The position numbers were made by a program, and so were the translations under genes. The notes under the pieces were generated by a model. It did not search any database. It saw only the letters and a program-made list of their open reading frames with translations, and was not told where the DNA came from. This document shows positions 14,351 to 23,147 of a stretch of 37,479 nt of DNA, piece by piece. The stretch is from Roseburia sp. (GTDB taxonomy: Bacteria; Bacillota; Clostridia; Oscillospirales; Ruminococcaceae): positions 1-37,479 of the forward strand of contig JAMPCH010000027.1 of the NCBI GenBank assembly GCA_023666265.1, read 5' to 3'. Within the stretch, counting starts at the first letter, position 1. Each line of letters begins with the position of its first letter.

Positions 14351-15299
14351 AAAATATTATGACTTTGTCGGGAAGCGGAAAATTTTTGCCGCCGTACCGA
14401 TCGTGATCGCGGTCGTGACGATCCTTACCGCGCTGATCCTCGGCGTCCCCGTCGATATCGAGTTTAAGGGCGGGACGATGCTCACCTATAGCTACGCGGG
14501 GACGATCGACGTAAACGCCGTTAAAAATACGGTCGAGGAGCTAAACCTCGGGACGGTCGGCGTGACGACGGGTTCCGCCTTTGGGAGCGACCTCGAGACG
14601 GTCCAGCTCGCCTTCTCCTCGGCGGAGGGACTGACCGCCGACGTCCAGTACAGCGTGTCCGAGAAGCTGATCGCGGCTTTCCCCGAGAACGCGCTCGAGC
14701 TCGTCAACAGCCAGGACGTTAATCCCTCGGCGGGCTTCTCGTTCTTCTTAAAATGCTTCGTGGCGGTGCTTTTCTCGTTTATCCTCTTGATCATCTATAT
14801 CGCGGTACGGTTTAAGAATATCGGCGGCTGGTCGGCGGGCGTATTCTCGCTTGTCGCGCTCTTTAACGACGTGTTTATGGTCTTCGCGGCGTTCGTCTTC
14901 TGTCGCCTGTCGATCGACGCCAACTTTATGGCGGTCATTTTGACGATCCTCGGCTATTCGATCAACAGTACGATCGTTATGTTTGACCGCGTCCGCGAAA
15001 ATCGGAAGCTCTATGGGAAGAAAATGAACATCACCGAGCTCGTCAACGCGAGTATCCAACAGACCCTCTCCCGCTCGATCAAGACGACGGTCACGACGAG
15101 TATCGCGGTATTATCGATGTGTATCGTGGCGCTGATCTGCGGCGTTGAGTCGATCATAAGCTTCGTTTTCCCGATGCTGGTCGGGTTACTCGCGGGCGCT
15201 TATTCCTCGGTCTTTATCAGCGGTCCGCTCTGGGCGGCGTGGCAGCTCCGCGAGGGGGCTAAAAAGCCCAAGGCTAAGACCAAAACCAAAACAGCGTAA
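14340..15299 (+). CDS. secF: Protein translocase subunit SecF
   Basis: A 319-aa partner of SecD. There is a first helix (FAAVPIVIAVVTILTALILG), an external domain starting at DIEFKGGTML (the SecF signature), and five further helices with LGYSINSTIVMFDRVRENR. The lysine-rich C-terminus (KKPKAKTKTKT) faces the cytoplasm. ATG 14340 lies six bases after GGGGGTG; the upstream in-frame ATG at 14325 has no such site. Translation is coupled to secD through the overlap. Confidence 0.95.
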   Translation: MENKKYYDFVGKRKIFAAVPIVIAVVTILTALILGVPVDIEFKGGTMLTYSYAGTIDVNAVKNTVEELNLGTVGVTTGSAFGSDLETVQLAFSSAEGLTADVQYSVSEKLIAAFPENALELVNSQDVNPSAGFSFFLKCFVAVLFSFILLIIYIAVRFKNIGGWSAGVFSLVALFNDVFMVFAAFVFCRLSIDANFMAVILTILGYSINSTIVMFDRVRENRKLYGKKMNITELVNASIQQTLSRSIKTTVTTSIAVLSMCIVALICGVESIISFVFPMLVGLLAGAYSSVFISGPLWAAWQLREGAKKPKAKTKTKTA

Positions 15300-15305
15300 T
15301 ACCCC

Positions 15306-15337
15306 AGCCCCGCGCCGTTTTACGTGTCGCGGGGCTT
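15306..15337 (+). terminator. Terminator of secDF
   Basis: AGCCCCGCG (15306-15314) pairs with CGCGGGGCT (15328-15336), followed by a broken T run (TATGTTTATTCTTTGATTTT). Confidence 0.6.
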
Positions 15338-15432
15338 ATGTTTATTCTTTGATTTTTTTATGGCAGGCGTGCGCTGTTTCCGCCCCGCACAGCGGGCGGG
15401 CGCGGAGGGCGTTATCTTAAAGGAGTGTTTTT

Positions 15433-15885
15433 ATGCGTTGTCCCGAATGTGGCTATCTTGACAGTAAAGTGATCGATTCGCGCCCGACCGACGGGCGGAT
15501 CAGGAGGCGGCGGGAATGTCTCTCTTGTAAGTGTCGCTTTACGACCTATGAGATCGTCGAGAATATCCCCCTCATGGTGATCAAGAAGGATCACACCCTC
15601 CAGCCGTTTGACTCTCAAAAGCTCGTCGAGCGAATTTTACGCGCGACGATCAAGCGCCCGATCACGCTCGAAACGATCGAGAAGATGGTCGAGGAGGTCG
15701 AGAGCGAGCTTAAAAATAACTTCCAGCGCGAGGTCACCTCGGAGAAGATCGGCGAGATGGTCTTTCGTAAGCTGAAGGAGATCGACCACGTCGCCTGTAT
15801 CCGCTTCGCGTCGGTCGTCCGAGATTTTACAGACGTCGACGGCTTTATCAAGATCATCTCCGAGCTGACGGAGGGGGAGGAGTGA
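15433..15885 (+). CDS. nrdR: Transcriptional repressor NrdR
   Basis: A 150-aa repressor of ribonucleotide reductase genes. Its zinc ribbon uses C3, C6, C29 and C32 and is followed by the conserved RFTTYE. The ATP-cone domain spans about 46-136 (VIKKDHTLQPFD start) and senses dATP/ATP. Length is typical. ATG 15433 follows AAAGGAGTG. No ribonucleotide reductase gene or NrdR box pair was noticed nearby. A strong terminator follows at 15931. Confidence 0.97.
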   Translation: MRCPECGYLDSKVIDSRPTDGRIRRRRECLSCKCRFTTYEIVENIPLMVIKKDHTLQPFDSQKLVERILRATIKRPITLETIEKMVEEVESELKNNFQREVTSEKIGEMVFRKLKEIDHVACIRFASVVRDFTDVDGFIKIISELTEGEE

Positions 15886-15930
15886 CCGCCTTATCCGCAC
15901 TCCTTAATTATCCGATATTTGATAAACGAT

Positions 15931-15973
15931 CACCGCCCGTTCTCCCCGCGAAGGAGAGCGGGCGGTGTTTTTT
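15931..15973 (+). terminator. Terminator of nrdR
   Basis: CACCGCCCG (15931-15939) / CGGGCGGTG (15959-15967) with an inner CTCC/GGAG stem, followed by TTTTTT. Confidence 0.85.
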
Positions 15974-16310
15974 CTCGGGGGAAGGAGATATTCTCCTCCC
16001 TGTTCGGTGCGCCCAAACGAGAGGAGAGAGGTCAACATTTTCCCCGCCGTGATGATCTCCTTCCGAGGAAGGAGCGGAGAGGGGGGACACCTCCCCCGAC
16101 TGGTCTCCTTCCGAAGGAGAGAAGAGAGAGGACAACATCTCCTCCCGGTCGCCGCCCTCCGAAGAAGGAGAGGGAGAGATCATCTCCCTCAACCGCCCCT
16201 CCGAGAGAGGAGAAGGAGCGGGAGATCACCTCCCTAAATCGATCCATCTCCGAGGGAGGGAGAAGGAGCGGAGAGAACATCTCCCTCGACTCGACCTACG
16301 AAGAGCGGGT
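15974..16310. repeat. Degenerate tandem repeat, about 48-bp period
   Basis: Five clear units begin near 16057, 16105, 16155, 16198 and 16248, with more diverged units before. Each has a dyad of the CTCCnnCCGAnGGAG type, then GGAGAG and a second dyad around ACATCTCC. All frames give low-complexity Arg/Pro/Ser/Gly runs with no ribosome binding site, so this is not coding. It resembles the stacked palindromic intergenic repeats seen in gut Clostridia genomes. Confidence 0.65.
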
Positions 16311-16764
16311 GAGTGAGCCACGCCTTCGGGGTACTCCCTCGCTCCTCCGCCGAACGTCGACAAGTCTCCAAAAATATTTCAAAAAACAGTCCGCGCTTGC
16401 CCGATCCAAACTCCTTCTCGGTCGACGCTCCGCCGCCGTCGGTCATGGTCGGGTGAGCGATTTGGGCGGACGATCGTCTACGATCGAGTCGGGTCGTTTT
16501 GCCGCACGGCGGCGGAGGCTGCCCCGTGCGTATCGACGAAATGCGTCCATTTTCGCTAATTTTGAGCTGTTTTACGCGAAAATCGCGCCGAAAAGCTCTA
16601 TTTTTCACGAAATCGGCGAAAAAGGAATGAATTTGAATTTTTAGTCCTATTTCCCGTCATTTCCCGGTCGAAATTCCGAAATTTCCCGCTCCTTCTCTCG
16701 ATTTTGAGGGGAATTTTTGTTCATATTTGATAATATTAGAATCATTTGAATTTTATGCCGCCGA

Positions 16765-16787
16765 AAAAATCGGGTCGTCCGATTTTT
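16765..16787. repeat. Dyad repeat, copy 1
   Basis: AAAAATCGG (16765-16773) / CCGATTTTT (16779-16787) with loop GTCGT. It is a perfect 9-bp stem sharing its core word order (AATCG, GTC, CCG, ATTTT) with the copies at 17196 and 17297. Confidence 0.5.
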
Positions 16788-17195
16788 AAAATTCCCGAAT
16801 TTTGCGGGAAAATGTCGGGAAATGCGATAACAAAGCCTTTTTCTTCATTCGATTTTTCCGAAAAATCCGCGTCATCCCAAAGAAATCCGCTTCAAAAACC
16901 GCGTTTTTTAACCCGCGAAAAAAATCCGAAGACTTTATTTTTGAAAAAATTCCCTTGATCCGAATAAAAAATAAGAGGCTTCTTTTTTTGTCGAACCGCG
17001 TCGGAAAGGCGTTTTGGGAAAATTTTCCCGCCGCGATCCTTTTAGGAACAAATTTTCGTCTTGTTAAAACTCCACAAAAATTTTTTGAAGGAACTCAAAA
17101 TCCATCCTTCAAGCCGAAATTTCACCCGCCGGCCAAATGAGAACATTTTCGTCCCAAAAACGATAAAAAGTCAAACGTTCCTGTTTTGAGCGAAT

Positions 17196-17224
17196 GTGAA
17201 AAATCGGGTCGGCCGGATTTTCAC
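17196..17224. repeat. Dyad repeat, copy 2
   Basis: Starts GTGAAAAATC and ends GATTTTCAC with one bulged A; the centre GGGTCGGCCG keeps the GTC and CCG of the other copies. Confidence 0.5.
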
Positions 17225-17296
17225 AAAAGGAAATTTCCAAATTTCCCTTTATAATGCGGTTTGATGAAAATATTTTTGTTTACAGGAGCGGGAAAT

Positions 17297-17325
17297 GTGA
17301 AAATCGTGTCATACCGAATTTTCAC
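17297..17325. repeat. Dyad repeat, copy 3
   Basis: GTGAAAAT (17297-17304) / ATTTTCAC (17318-17325), with the centre again keeping GTC and CCG. It lies 101 bases after copy 2. Confidence 0.5.
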
Positions 17326-18067
17326 AAAAATCGACCCCAAAAATCCGAAAAAACAAAGAAGATCGGGCGGTTCGGGGCTTTCGCCGCCGCGCGCGGGCGG
17401 GGAGGGGAAAGGTACGGGCGAGGAGAGCGGTTCGGGGATAGGGTGACCGAGCGATGGTCGGCGATCGATGAGGAAGATTTCCGGTCAAAGAGAAATGCAA
17501 GAGAAGGATAAATTGTTAAAAATATAACAAAGTGTGAGCGCTTGATCGACCTTCCGAGGAAATAAAAAAGAGGTCGCAAGTCTGACAAATGATCGAGTGA
17601 CAAACAAATCGTTTTGAGGGAATTTCGATATGGTAAAGCTGGAATATGAAAAAGCGTAAAAGTTTAAAGCACGAATAATTTCGGGTGGGAAGGGACGGGA
17701 AAGAAAGGGCAAAAATATACAGCGCTTGAAAGTGTAAAAGTTTAAAAATTTGAATTTCAAAAAAGTGGTGTGATAAAGTGTAGAACATTAAAGCGTCGTG
17801 AAATTTTTTCGGACGAGATGAGCGGTCGAGGCGGCGGGTTGTCGAGGGAGTAGGGGACAGGAAAAATCACACGGCGGAGAAGGAGATCCGCCTTCGCGGG
17901 AGAAGACAGAATTCCCCCAAGCGACCTCCCTTCCGAAAAAGCGAAAGCTACCGTCAAAAGGGAGAAGCCGCCGAGGCGAAAACGACCCGCCGAAAGCGGG
18001 AGGTCGCGTAGCGTACCCTTCTCCAAAAAGGGAAGAAGAAAAGCTCCGTAATTTGATATTCCGTTTC

Positions 18068-18106
18068 CCGTAAAAAAAGACCGACGGAGGGAAAGCGCCT
18101 CCGTCG
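18068..18106 (-). terminator. Terminator of the GH74 gene
   Basis: CGACGGAGG (18082-18090) / CCTCCGTCG (18098-18106), followed on the minus strand by GTCTTTTTTTA. Confidence 0.85.
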
Positions 18107-18125
18107 ATCCTCAAAAAATCATTTG

Positions 18126-20366
18126 TTATTTTAACCGCCCCATAATGATCCCGCGACCGTTTGTCCCAAAATAGACTTGCCCGAAGACGCGGTAGTCGGC
18201 GGCGATACTCTCGCCGATCACGCCGAATTGGTGGTCGTCGTCGTTGATCCGCTGCCAGCTCTCGCCGCTGTCGGTCGAGCGCCATACACCATAGACCTCG
18301 TTATTGATCCCGATCGCGTAGAGCGCCATCGGCTCTCCCTCGGCGCTCGCCGCGCCGACCGCGACACATTCCGCGCTCTGGATATTCTTACGGATCAGCT
18401 CGCCCTGACCGTATTCGGTCACGAGGAAGACCCCGCCGTAAGAGGTCGCGAGCCAAAGATCGCCCGCCTTCTCGGGGCTTGGCGTGATATGCCCGCCGTC
18501 GGGGATAAATAAGCCGCTCATCTCAAAGCTCTCGCCTCGGTCGCGCGAGATATAGAGCGTCCCGCCCGTATAGGCGAAAAGCGCGTCGGGGTCGAGACAG
18601 TCCGCCGCGAGCTGGGGGTTCGCGAGCGCCTTATCGAGCTGTATCCACGTCTCGCCGAGGTCGTCGGAGCGAAAGACCGCCGCCGCCGAGGAATTTGTCC
18701 AGTAGATCGCGCTCCCGTCCGCGTTGACCGCCGCCGTCCCACAGTCCCCGCCCTTGACGGGCTTCCGCGACTGTTTCCATGTCTTCCCGCCGTCGGTCGA
18801 GATCGAGATTGCGAGGTTCCCTTCCCCCGTCCTTACGACGATCTCGGGGTCGAGATAGCCGCAGGAGATAGAATGGGAGGTCGTAAAAGCGCCGTCCTCA
18901 TTCATCGTGTCGGGCGCGACGTCCACGTCGTAATGCGTAAAGCCGTCGATGTCGCCCATCGCCGAATAAAGGCGGATCTCGTCGCTGTTCGCGGCGGTCA
19001 CGTCCTGCACCGCCGTCTCCTCGATCCCCGCGCAGTAAACCTCGATGTTGATCGTCTCCTCGCCCCACTTCGTGAGGTTCGTCGAGCGATAGGTCGTCGC
19101 CCCCGTCCCATAGATCAGCTCGTCGCGATTGAAGGGATTGACCTCGAGGTCGCCGATCATCCAGCCGAGCTTCGCGTGATCGCTCCCCCAGTCGAGCCAT
19201 TTCGCCCCCGAGTAGTCGACCGCGAAGATACGATCCTTCCCGTCGCCCGTAAAAAGCCCTTCCCAGCTCGCGCCGCCGTCGGTCGAACGGTAGATATTAT
19301 CGTTCTCCTCCGCGCCCCATTTCCCCATGGTCGAGAGATAGAGGGTATTCGGGTCGCTCGGGTCGATCTCGAGGTCGCCCCAGCCGTGACCGCTGTCGTT
19401 CGGGGTGAGATCGGTCCATTCCTTTGTCGCGGGATCATAGCGGCGGATCGCGCCCTGCGCGACCTGATACGGTCCCGCTTGGGAGTTAAAGACGAAGTAG
19501 ACCTTCCCGTCTTGAACGTAGATATGACAGGGGAGATAGCCGTTCGGGTGATCGGGGATCTCCGCCCACGTCGCGCCGCCGTCGGTCGTGACATAGCTCA
19601 TACGGTCGCCCGTCCCGACATAGATCGTCCGACAGGCTTCTCCCGCCGCGCTCGAGTCGGGGTCAAAGGCGATCGCGGTGATCCCGAAGTTATACCCGTC
19701 CTCCTTATAATCGAGCCCGAGGGTCGGGAAGCTGTCCACCAAGCTAAAGCTCGCGCCGTAGTCGTGGCTCACCCATAGCCCGGCGGTACGCGACCCGACA
19801 TAGAGGGTCGCGGGGTCGTTAGGGTCGACCATGAGGCGGTCGGCGTAGCGGTTCGGTTCGTTCCCGCCGCAGGAAAACTCGAGCGGCGTGATCTCCCACG
19901 TCTCGCCGTAGTCCTCCGAGCGAAGGACTGCGGACTTCCACCCGCGATACATACCCGCGAGGAGATAGACGCGGTTTGGCTCGGTCTCGTCGACCGCTAA
20001 GCCGTCGATCCCGTAATAGGTATAGTCGTCCTCGTTAAATCGATCCGTGAGGGGGACCCACCGCCCCGTTTCGCGATCCATACGATACGCGCCGCCGATG
20101 TCGGTACGGGCGTAGACCAACCCCTCCTCGGCTTTATTATAATAAAACCCGACGACGTACCCGCCGCCGACGATCTCGACGTTCCCCCATTCATACGAGG
20201 CGGAGAGGTCGTCGGTGCTCGCGGGTTCGGGGCTTTCCGCGCCCGATCCTTCCGATCCGCTCGGGGCGGTCGTCTCGTCCGTCTCGCTCGGCGCGCTCTC
20301 GCCGTTACAGCCGCCGAGGATCAGCGCCGCCGCGCAGAGAAGCGAGAGCGTTCGTTTTTTATTCAT
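18126..20366 (-). CDS. GH74-family xyloglucanase-like lipoprotein
   Basis: A 746-aa exported lipoprotein. The signal peptide ends in the lipobox LGGC with the lipidated Cys at 20, then an acidic Ser/Thr/Glu linker to about residue 57. The rest is the two seven-bladed beta-propeller fold of GH74 with many copies of RSTDGGASWE-type (Asp-box/BNR) repeats. VYARTDIGGAYR carries the first conserved Asp (D89), and MGDIDGFTHYD the second (D472), the pair that forms the catalytic acid and base in the family. Expected activity is endo-cleavage of xyloglucan at the cell surface. There is no dockerin or carbohydrate-binding module. ATG 20366 follows AAGGAAGGG. Exact specificity (endo or reducing-end) cannot be told. 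A GCCGATAT word upstream (about 20,502-20,509, minus) lacks a proper -35. Confidence 0.9.
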   Translation of the reverse strand: MNKKRTLSLLCAAALILGGCNGESAPSETDETTAPSGSEGSGAESPEPASTDDLSASYEWGNVEIVGGGYVVGFYYNKAEEGLVYARTDIGGAYRMDRETGRWVPLTDRFNEDDYTYYGIDGLAVDETEPNRVYLLAGMYRGWKSAVLRSEDYGETWEITPLEFSCGGNEPNRYADRLMVDPNDPATLYVGSRTAGLWVSHDYGASFSLVDSFPTLGLDYKEDGYNFGITAIAFDPDSSAAGEACRTIYVGTGDRMSYVTTDGGATWAEIPDHPNGYLPCHIYVQDGKVYFVFNSQAGPYQVAQGAIRRYDPATKEWTDLTPNDSGHGWGDLEIDPSDPNTLYLSTMGKWGAEENDNIYRSTDGGASWEGLFTGDGKDRIFAVDYSGAKWLDWGSDHAKLGWMIGDLEVNPFNRDELIYGTGATTYRSTNLTKWGEETINIEVYCAGIEETAVQDVTAANSDEIRLYSAMGDIDGFTHYDVDVAPDTMNEDGAFTTSHSISCGYLDPEIVVRTGEGNLAISISTDGGKTWKQSRKPVKGGDCGTAAVNADGSAIYWTNSSAAAVFRSDDLGETWIQLDKALANPQLAADCLDPDALFAYTGGTLYISRDRGESFEMSGLFIPDGGHITPSPEKAGDLWLATSYGGVFLVTEYGQGELIRKNIQSAECVAVGAASAEGEPMALYAIGINNEVYGVWRSTDSGESWQRINDDDHQFGVIGESIAADYRVFGQVYFGTNGRGIIMGRLK

Positions 20367-20439
20367 TATTACCCTTCCTTTCTTGGTGTTGCCTTTATTT
20401 TTGGGAAGGCGGCAAAAGCCCGCGATCCCCTAAAAGATA

Positions 20440-20473
20440 CACCGTTTCGCAAAGGAGATCCCGCGAAGCGGTG
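20440..20473. terminator. Hairpin between aspartokinase and GH74
   Basis: CACCGTTTCGC (20440-20450) / GCGAAGCGGTG (20463-20473), with one G-T pair. It lies about 105 bases past the aspartokinase stop and ends on the minus strand in TATCTTTT, so it is a possible but weak terminator. Confidence 0.4.
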
Positions 20474-20577
20474 CAATAAAGCAATAAAATCATATAATAT
20501 TATATCGGCTTTCTTGAAATATCTCTATCACTTTTTCGACGCACAATAGCAGAAAACGGACAAAGAAAGCGGTTTAT

Positions 20578-21894
20578 CTACTCTTGTAAGAGAAACATAT
20601 GATAGATCACGCGGATCGCCTCCTCAAAGTCCGCTTCCTCGATCCCGATGATGATATTGAGCTCGGACGAACCCTGATCGATCATTTTGATGTTGATGTT
20701 GGCGTGAGAGAGCGCGGCGAAGATCCGCGTCGCCGTTCCCTTCGTCGCCTTCATTCCCCGCCCGACGACCGCGATCAGCGCGAGGTTATTGACGATCTCG
20801 ATATGGTTCGGGTCGGCGACCTCCTTGATCCGCTCGGCGAAACGGGGGTGAGCGGCGAGCTGATCGCTCCCGACGACGATATTCATGGTGTCGATCCCGG
20901 TCGGGATATGCTCAAAAGCGATGTCCTCGTTCTCCATGAGCGTCAGGATACGGCGGAGGAAGCCGATCTCGCTGTTCATCTCGTCCTTCTCGAGCGAGAT
21001 CGCGCTGAAATTCTTCTTCCCCGCGATCCCGGTGATGATATGCTCGTTCTTTCCCTCGGGCGCTTCCGAGACGATCATCGTCCCCTTGGCGGCGGGGTCG
21101 TTGGTGTTTTTGATATTGATCGGGATCTTCGCGTTCCTGACGGGGAAGATCGCGTCCTGATGTAAAACGCCCGCGCCCATATACGATAGCTCGCGAAGCT
21201 CGCGATAGGTGATCACGTCGATAAACTTTGGGTTATTAACGATCCTCGGGTCGGCGATCGCGAAGCCGGGAACGTCCGTCCAGTTCTCATAAAGCTCCGC
21301 GCCGATCGCCTTAGCGACGACCGAGCCGGTGAAATCGCTCCCCCCGCGTGAGAAGGTCTTGATCGACCCGTCGGGCTTCGCGCCGTAAAAGCCGGGGATC
21401 ACGGCGTTTGGGTATCCCTCTAAGATCGACGCGAGGCTCGCGTCGGTCAGGTCGGGGTCAAAGTCGCCCTTTTTGGTGAAAAAGATCGCCTTCGCCGCGT
21501 CGATAAAGGGGAAGCCGAGATAATTCGCGAGAATGATCCCGTTGAGATATTCGCCTCGGCTCGCGGCATAGTCGCGCCCCGCCCGCTTACGGAAGTGATC
21601 GAGGATGACCTCATATTCCTCGTCGAGCGAGATCGTCAGCCCGAGGTCGGAGACGATCCCGTCGAACCGCTCGGCGATCGGCATAAACGCGGCGATCGCG
21701 TTTTTCCCGGCGCAGACCTCCTCGTAACAGGTATAAAGGAGGTCGGTGACCTTAACGTCGTCGGGGCGGCGCTTCCCGGGCGCGCTCGGGACGACATAGC
21801 GGCGTTCGCGGTCGGCGCGGATAATATCGGCGACCTTACGAAACTGATTCGCGTCGGCGAGCGAGCTCCCGCCGAATTTTACAACCTTAGCCAT
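20578..21894 (-). CDS. lysC: Aspartokinase
   Basis: A 438-aa enzyme that phosphorylates aspartate, the first step to lysine, threonine and methionine. VVKFGGSSLADA at the N-terminus binds ATP, and SRGGSDFTGS at about residues 180-190 is the kinase signature. Two ACT domains at about 300-438 (MNIVVGSDQ, LIAVVGRGMK) provide feedback control by end-product amino acids. Length is that of the monofunctional Clostridia type with no homoserine dehydrogenase fused. ATG 21894 follows AAAGGAAAGG. The leader is only about 35 bases, so there is no room for a lysine riboswitch. It is transcribed alone from the promoter at 21938. Confidence 0.95.
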   Translation of the reverse strand: MAKVVKFGGSSLADANQFRKVADIIRADRERRYVVPSAPGKRRPDDVKVTDLLYTCYEEVCAGKNAIAAFMPIAERFDGIVSDLGLTISLDEEYEVILDHFRKRAGRDYAASRGEYLNGIILANYLGFPFIDAAKAIFFTKKGDFDPDLTDASLASILEGYPNAVIPGFYGAKPDGSIKTFSRGGSDFTGSVVAKAIGAELYENWTDVPGFAIADPRIVNNPKFIDVITYRELRELSYMGAGVLHQDAIFPVRNAKIPINIKNTNDPAAKGTMIVSEAPEGKNEHIITGIAGKKNFSAISLEKDEMNSEIGFLRRILTLMENEDIAFEHIPTGIDTMNIVVGSDQLAAHPRFAERIKEVADPNHIEIVNNLALIAVVGRGMKATKGTATRIFAALSHANINIKMIDQGSSELNIIIGIEEADFEEAIRVIYHMFLLQE

Positions 21895-21937
21895 ATAAAA
21901 ATGTCCTTTCCTTTGTCGTGGATTTTATTTTTACTAT

Positions 21938-21966
21938 AGTATATCATATCTTTCGGGAAAAATCAA
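21938..21966 (-). promoter_or_regulatory. Promoter of aspartokinase
   Basis: Minus strand TTGATT (21966-21961), 17-base spacer, TATACT (21943-21938). Confidence 0.75.
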
Positions 21967-22125
21967 CCTTAACGGGCGGGGAGTTTTGGTTTTATTTTTT
22001 TATGGAAGGAGTGCGAGGCGGCGGGTCTCGTTGTCGGCGACGGGTCTCGATAAAACGGCTTTCCCTCCCGGGACGGGAGGGAAAGAGGCTCAATTGTTTA
22101 TTCTTTTTTCTTTTGGGAAGGAGGG

Positions 22126-23145
22126 TTAATTCACGACCGCGCCGTTCTCGGCGAAGGTATACTCCGCCCCGTCGATCGTCGCCGTCCCCGTGACGAAATA
22201 GCCGTCCGCGCCGGCGTAATACTTCCGCGCGCCCTTTACTCTGATCCATTTGTTTTTGACGAGCGTCCCGTTTTTCCAGTAGCGCCGACCCTTGTCCGAG
22301 GAGGTGAAGCCGGTGTATTCGCCCTGACAAACGCCGCTTTTATCAAATTTGTAGCGAACGCCGTCGATCGTGGTACTGCCGGTCGCGAGAGAGCCGTCTT
22401 TTTTGACGTAAAAGCGGTCGGTCGTCCCCCGCGCCGTATAGTCCGCGTTCCAGCGGTCGTGGGTCGTCTCCGTCCAACCGCGCTTTGACGGGTCGATCAC
22501 GGAGAAGCGCTGAATGAAATGCTCCTCGTTGATGGTCGCGGGGTAATCGGCGGGCTGACCCTTGAACCATTCGGCGCGATTAAAGTCCATTCGCTCATAG
22601 ATCTCGATCCCCGTGATCGAGGGAAGCTCGACCTCCTCGTCCTCCTGCCCCGGCTCGATCCAACCGGCGTTTATCAGGCGCTCGACCTCGCTCGCTATCC
22701 CGGCTTGTCCGAGCCGAGCCGCTTTTTTGATCTCCTCCGAGGTGATGATCGAATTTTTCAGCACACTGAACTCACAGGTGTAATACTTCCCGACGTCCTC
22801 GTGAAGAACGAACACGGCGTAAAGATCAAATTCCGGCGAGGTGCGGTGTTCCTCGGCGATCCGGCTCAGGTCACAGGTAAACGAAAAGACCGCGCTCCCT
22901 TCGTTAAACAGCTCCGTCTCCGCCCGCGACGGGACGCCCGTCAGCTTATCGCCGTCGCCGCAGAGCCATTGATATTCGTCAAACGACACCTCCGCTCGGT
23001 CGACCGCGTGTAAGAGCGCGTTATAATGCTCGCGGTCGCCGTCGTCGATCTCCGCCTCTCTCACGGCGGCGGCGGTCGTCCCGTTCGCCGTGAAGCCGAT
23101 CAAAAGGCAAAACACGGCAAAAAAGCTTTTAAAGTAATGCTTCAA
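22126..23145 (-). CDS. Secreted protein with cell-wall/glucan-binding-type repeats
   Basis: A 339-aa protein with a signal peptide (FKSFFAVFCLLIGFTANG). Residues of about 40-235 match no family I know. Residues of about 240-339 hold short aromatic/glycine repeats (GSTTIDGVRYKFDKSG, GRRYWKNGTLVKNKWI, TGTATIDGAEYTFAENG) like the choline/glucan-binding repeats that anchor clostridial surface proteins. The frame opens at TTG 23151, overlapping the protease stop, but AAAGGGAA lies only a few bases before it; TTG 23145 has seven-base spacing and is preferred. It is almost certainly co-translated with the upstream protease gene and may be its surface partner or substrate. Confidence 0.75.
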   Translation of the reverse strand: MKHYFKSFFAVFCLLIGFTANGTTAAAVREAEIDDGDREHYNALLHAVDRAEVSFDEYQWLCGDGDKLTGVPSRAETELFNEGSAVFSFTCDLSRIAEEHRTSPEFDLYAVFVLHEDVGKYYTCEFSVLKNSIITSEEIKKAARLGQAGIASEVERLINAGWIEPGQEDEEVELPSITGIEIYERMDFNRAEWFKGQPADYPATINEEHFIQRFSVIDPSKRGWTETTHDRWNADYTARGTTDRFYVKKDGSLATGSTTIDGVRYKFDKSGVCQGEYTGFTSSDKGRRYWKNGTLVKNKWIRVKGARKYYAGADGYFVTGTATIDGAEYTFAENGAVVN

Positions 23146-23147
23146 AA

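Larger units (their letters stand above)
15974..18067. other. Long stretch without a convincing gene
   Basis: About 2.1 kb between the nrdR terminator and the GH74 terminator. ORFs of up to about 240 codons exist but lack ribosome binding sites, family resemblance and normal composition. The left part is GA/CT-rich tandem repeat. The middle (about 16,600-17,350) is AT-rich with many ATTTCCC and AAAATCGG words and three dyads. At 17,500-17,800 GTAAAAGTTTAAA and AGCGCTTGA each occur twice. At 17,850-18,030 there are more GC-rich hairpin-like blocks. No DnaA box cluster, rRNA or tRNA was seen. Confidence 0.6.

Noticed and set aside
15919-16644. 241-codon plus-strand ORF in the repeat region
   Set aside because: Arg/Pro/Ser low-complexity product of the GA/CT repeats, no ribosome binding site, no family resemblance; the opposite strand is equally open.
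16600-17350. Replication origin or dif site in the AT-rich part
   Set aside because: No DnaA box cluster, dnaA gene or recognisable dif sequence was found.
17254-17511. 85-codon ORF after a TATAAT word in the gene-free region
   Set aside because: No ribosome binding site, no recognisable protein pattern, and it overlaps one of the dyad repeats.
20502-20520. Possible fourth sigma-28 promoter before the GH74 gene (GCCGATAT on the minus strand)
   Set aside because: No TAAA at the right distance; the nearest is TAGA with a 14-base spacer. Chance match in AT-rich DNA is likely.
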